DNA of 29,352 bases. It comes from Lentisphaeria bacterium (GTDB lineage Bacteria > Verrucomicrobiota > Lentisphaeria > Oligosphaerales > Oligosphaeraceae). Of this stretch, positions 28,503 through 29,352 are shown piece after piece. Both the position numbers and the translations under genes were made by a program. Every line of letters starts with the position of its first letter. The first letter of the stretch is position 1. The DNA is taken from assembly GCA_016302725.1 (NCBI GenBank), contig JAEDNB010000001.1:1-29352 (forward strand). The letters run 5' to 3'. The notes below the pieces were generated by a model that was not told where the DNA came from, searched no databases, and saw only the letters and a list, made by a program, of their open reading frames with translations.

Positions 28503-29352
28503 ATGGACAATACTGAACGCCTTGCCCTCTTCCGCAGTGCGGAGACCATTGAAGCCCTGCAGCCTGCCTTCCAGGAACTCCTGAAGGAGCAGCCGGCGGA
28601 CCTCCCCCCCCTTCTCCAGGAGGCGCTGGAGGGACTCGCGGAGCAACCGAAGCGCCTGGCCGACGCCCAGGAGCGGCGGCTGCTTTCCCGGGCGTTCCTG
28701 CTGGCGGGGATGGCTCCCTGCCCCCAGGTCTATCCGCTGGTGCTGCGGATTCTGCTGTCCCCGGAGTTTGGGGAGAATGTGGCCCGGGAGGACTGGCTGT
28801 CCAGCGAGATCTCCCGTCTGCTGGGAATCCTGTCCCCGGAGGATGGGGTTCCGGCGTTGATGGAGGCGTTGCTGGATGAATCGGTATGCCAGGTGGTTTC
28901 CGAGCAGTTGCTGCTGACCCTTTCCTGCCGTTGGATTGCCCGCCGGGATTCCGACTCCGCCTTCCTGGAGTGCATTCGCCGCCTGCTCACGGGGTTGCCG
29001 GAGCGGAAGGTGGACTTTGAGATGGCGATGGCCCTGGTCATCAACGCGGTGGCGGTGGGGGGGGACCAGCTGAAGCCCCAGGTCTTCGCCTTCTACAAGG
29101 CCCACGCCGCCCTCCTTTCCGACCGCCTGGCCGAGAAGAATCTCCAGAATTTCTTCGACTTGGGGCGGCAGCGCATCAAGGCCATGCTCACCGGGAACTA
29201 CATGGGAGGCTACGGGCCCCTGCCCGCCGAACTGGACCGCCTGGTGAACTACGCCTCCATCGCCCAGAAGGAGGAGGAGCCCACCACCCTCAAGGCCCTG
29301 CCCCCCATCACCCGGGACCGCCCCAAGGTGGGGCGCAACGAACCCTGCCCCT
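28503..29352 (+). CDS. Helical-repeat protein with C-terminal SEC-C zinc motif (partial)
   Basis: The frame opens at ATG 28503 and is still open at the window edge after 283 codons. The visible part is mostly helical and resembles HEAT-like or DUF1186-type proteins (YPLVLRILLSPEFG, LMEALLDESVCQVVSEQLLL). It ends KVGRNEPCP, with the next base starting the following codon. This is the beginning of a SEC-C motif (GRNxPCPCGSGKKYKxCC), the zinc finger first seen at the SecA C-terminus, where it binds SecB and ribosomes. The gene follows uxuA by 41 bases with no clear ribosome site and may be cotranscribed, but nothing ties it to sugar metabolism. The function is unknown; DUF1186 is suggested from general resemblance only. 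Confidence 0.75.
   Translation, partial: MDNTERLALFRSAETIEALQPAFQELLKEQPADLPPLLQEALEGLAEQPKRLADAQERRLLSRAFLLAGMAPCPQVYPLVLRILLSPEFGENVAREDWLSSEISRLLGILSPEDGVPALMEALLDESVCQVVSEQLLLTLSCRWIARRDSDSAFLECIRRLLTGLPERKVDFEMAMALVINAVAVGGDQLKPQVFAFYKAHAALLSDRLAEKNLQNFFDLGRQRIKAMLTGNYMGGYGPLPAELDRLVNYASIAQKEEEPTTLKALPPITRDRPKVGRNEPCP

Noticed and set aside
1..29352. Prophage, integrative element or insertion sequence
   Set aside because: No integrase, transposase, phage structural gene, tRNA attachment site or long direct repeat is visible.

Overview
The window is GC-rich bacterial chromosome with an intact core gene set and no phage or insertion-sequence hallmark. The best guess for the source is the PVC superphylum, perhaps Lentisphaerota/Verrucomicrobiota. 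The clues are Gram-negative envelope genes (large YidC, LptE-like lipoprotein, BamD-like TPR protein), a prepilin with an FTLVELL motif lacking the usual Gly at -1, and a 404-residue divergent PRPP synthase. No rRNA or tRNA gene is visible, so the lineage is inference.

Left arm (1-17192): nearly all genes lie on the minus strand. Reading in their own direction: (a) an operon-like run argF/arcB-like carbamoyltransferase - pyrB - S66 LD-carboxypeptidase - bamD-like - lptE-like - ispF - gcvH; (b) rpmH-rnpA-yidD-yidC-jag, with a sigma70-like promoter at its head and a bidirectional terminator at its end; (c) a ribose-phosphate pyrophosphokinase with its own terminator; (d) dnaN, preceded by DnaA-box-like repeats, a G tract and DnaA-trio-like triplets, so this is a candidate oriC; (e) a large secreted protein of unknown function; (f) a partial prepilin. 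One short plus-strand gene near 7.3 kb is split by an in-frame amber codon.

Centre (17193-17945): a long, comparatively AT-rich, gene-free divergent intergenic region with short repeats. Left of it genes run leftward and right of it rightward.

Right arm (17946-29352): plus-strand genes. First comes a small winged-helix protein, followed one base later by a tubulin/FtsZ-superfamily GTPase. This is the layout of a TubR-TubZ (type III partition) pair, here on what looks like the chromosome near the replication-origin gene neighbourhood, with the AT-rich region in the place of a tubC centromere. A soluble Hanks-type Ser/Thr kinase, an orphan iron-type solute-binding protein and a fusion of two complete PilT ATPases follow. 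Next is a hexuronate catabolic set, eda-kdgK-uxuA, covering D-mannonate to pyruvate plus glyceraldehyde-3-phosphate. The window ends inside a helical-repeat protein with the start of a SEC-C zinc motif.

The most interesting items are the TubRZ-like pair with its candidate centromere, the double PilT, the candidate oriC upstream of dnaN, and the amber-interrupted gene.
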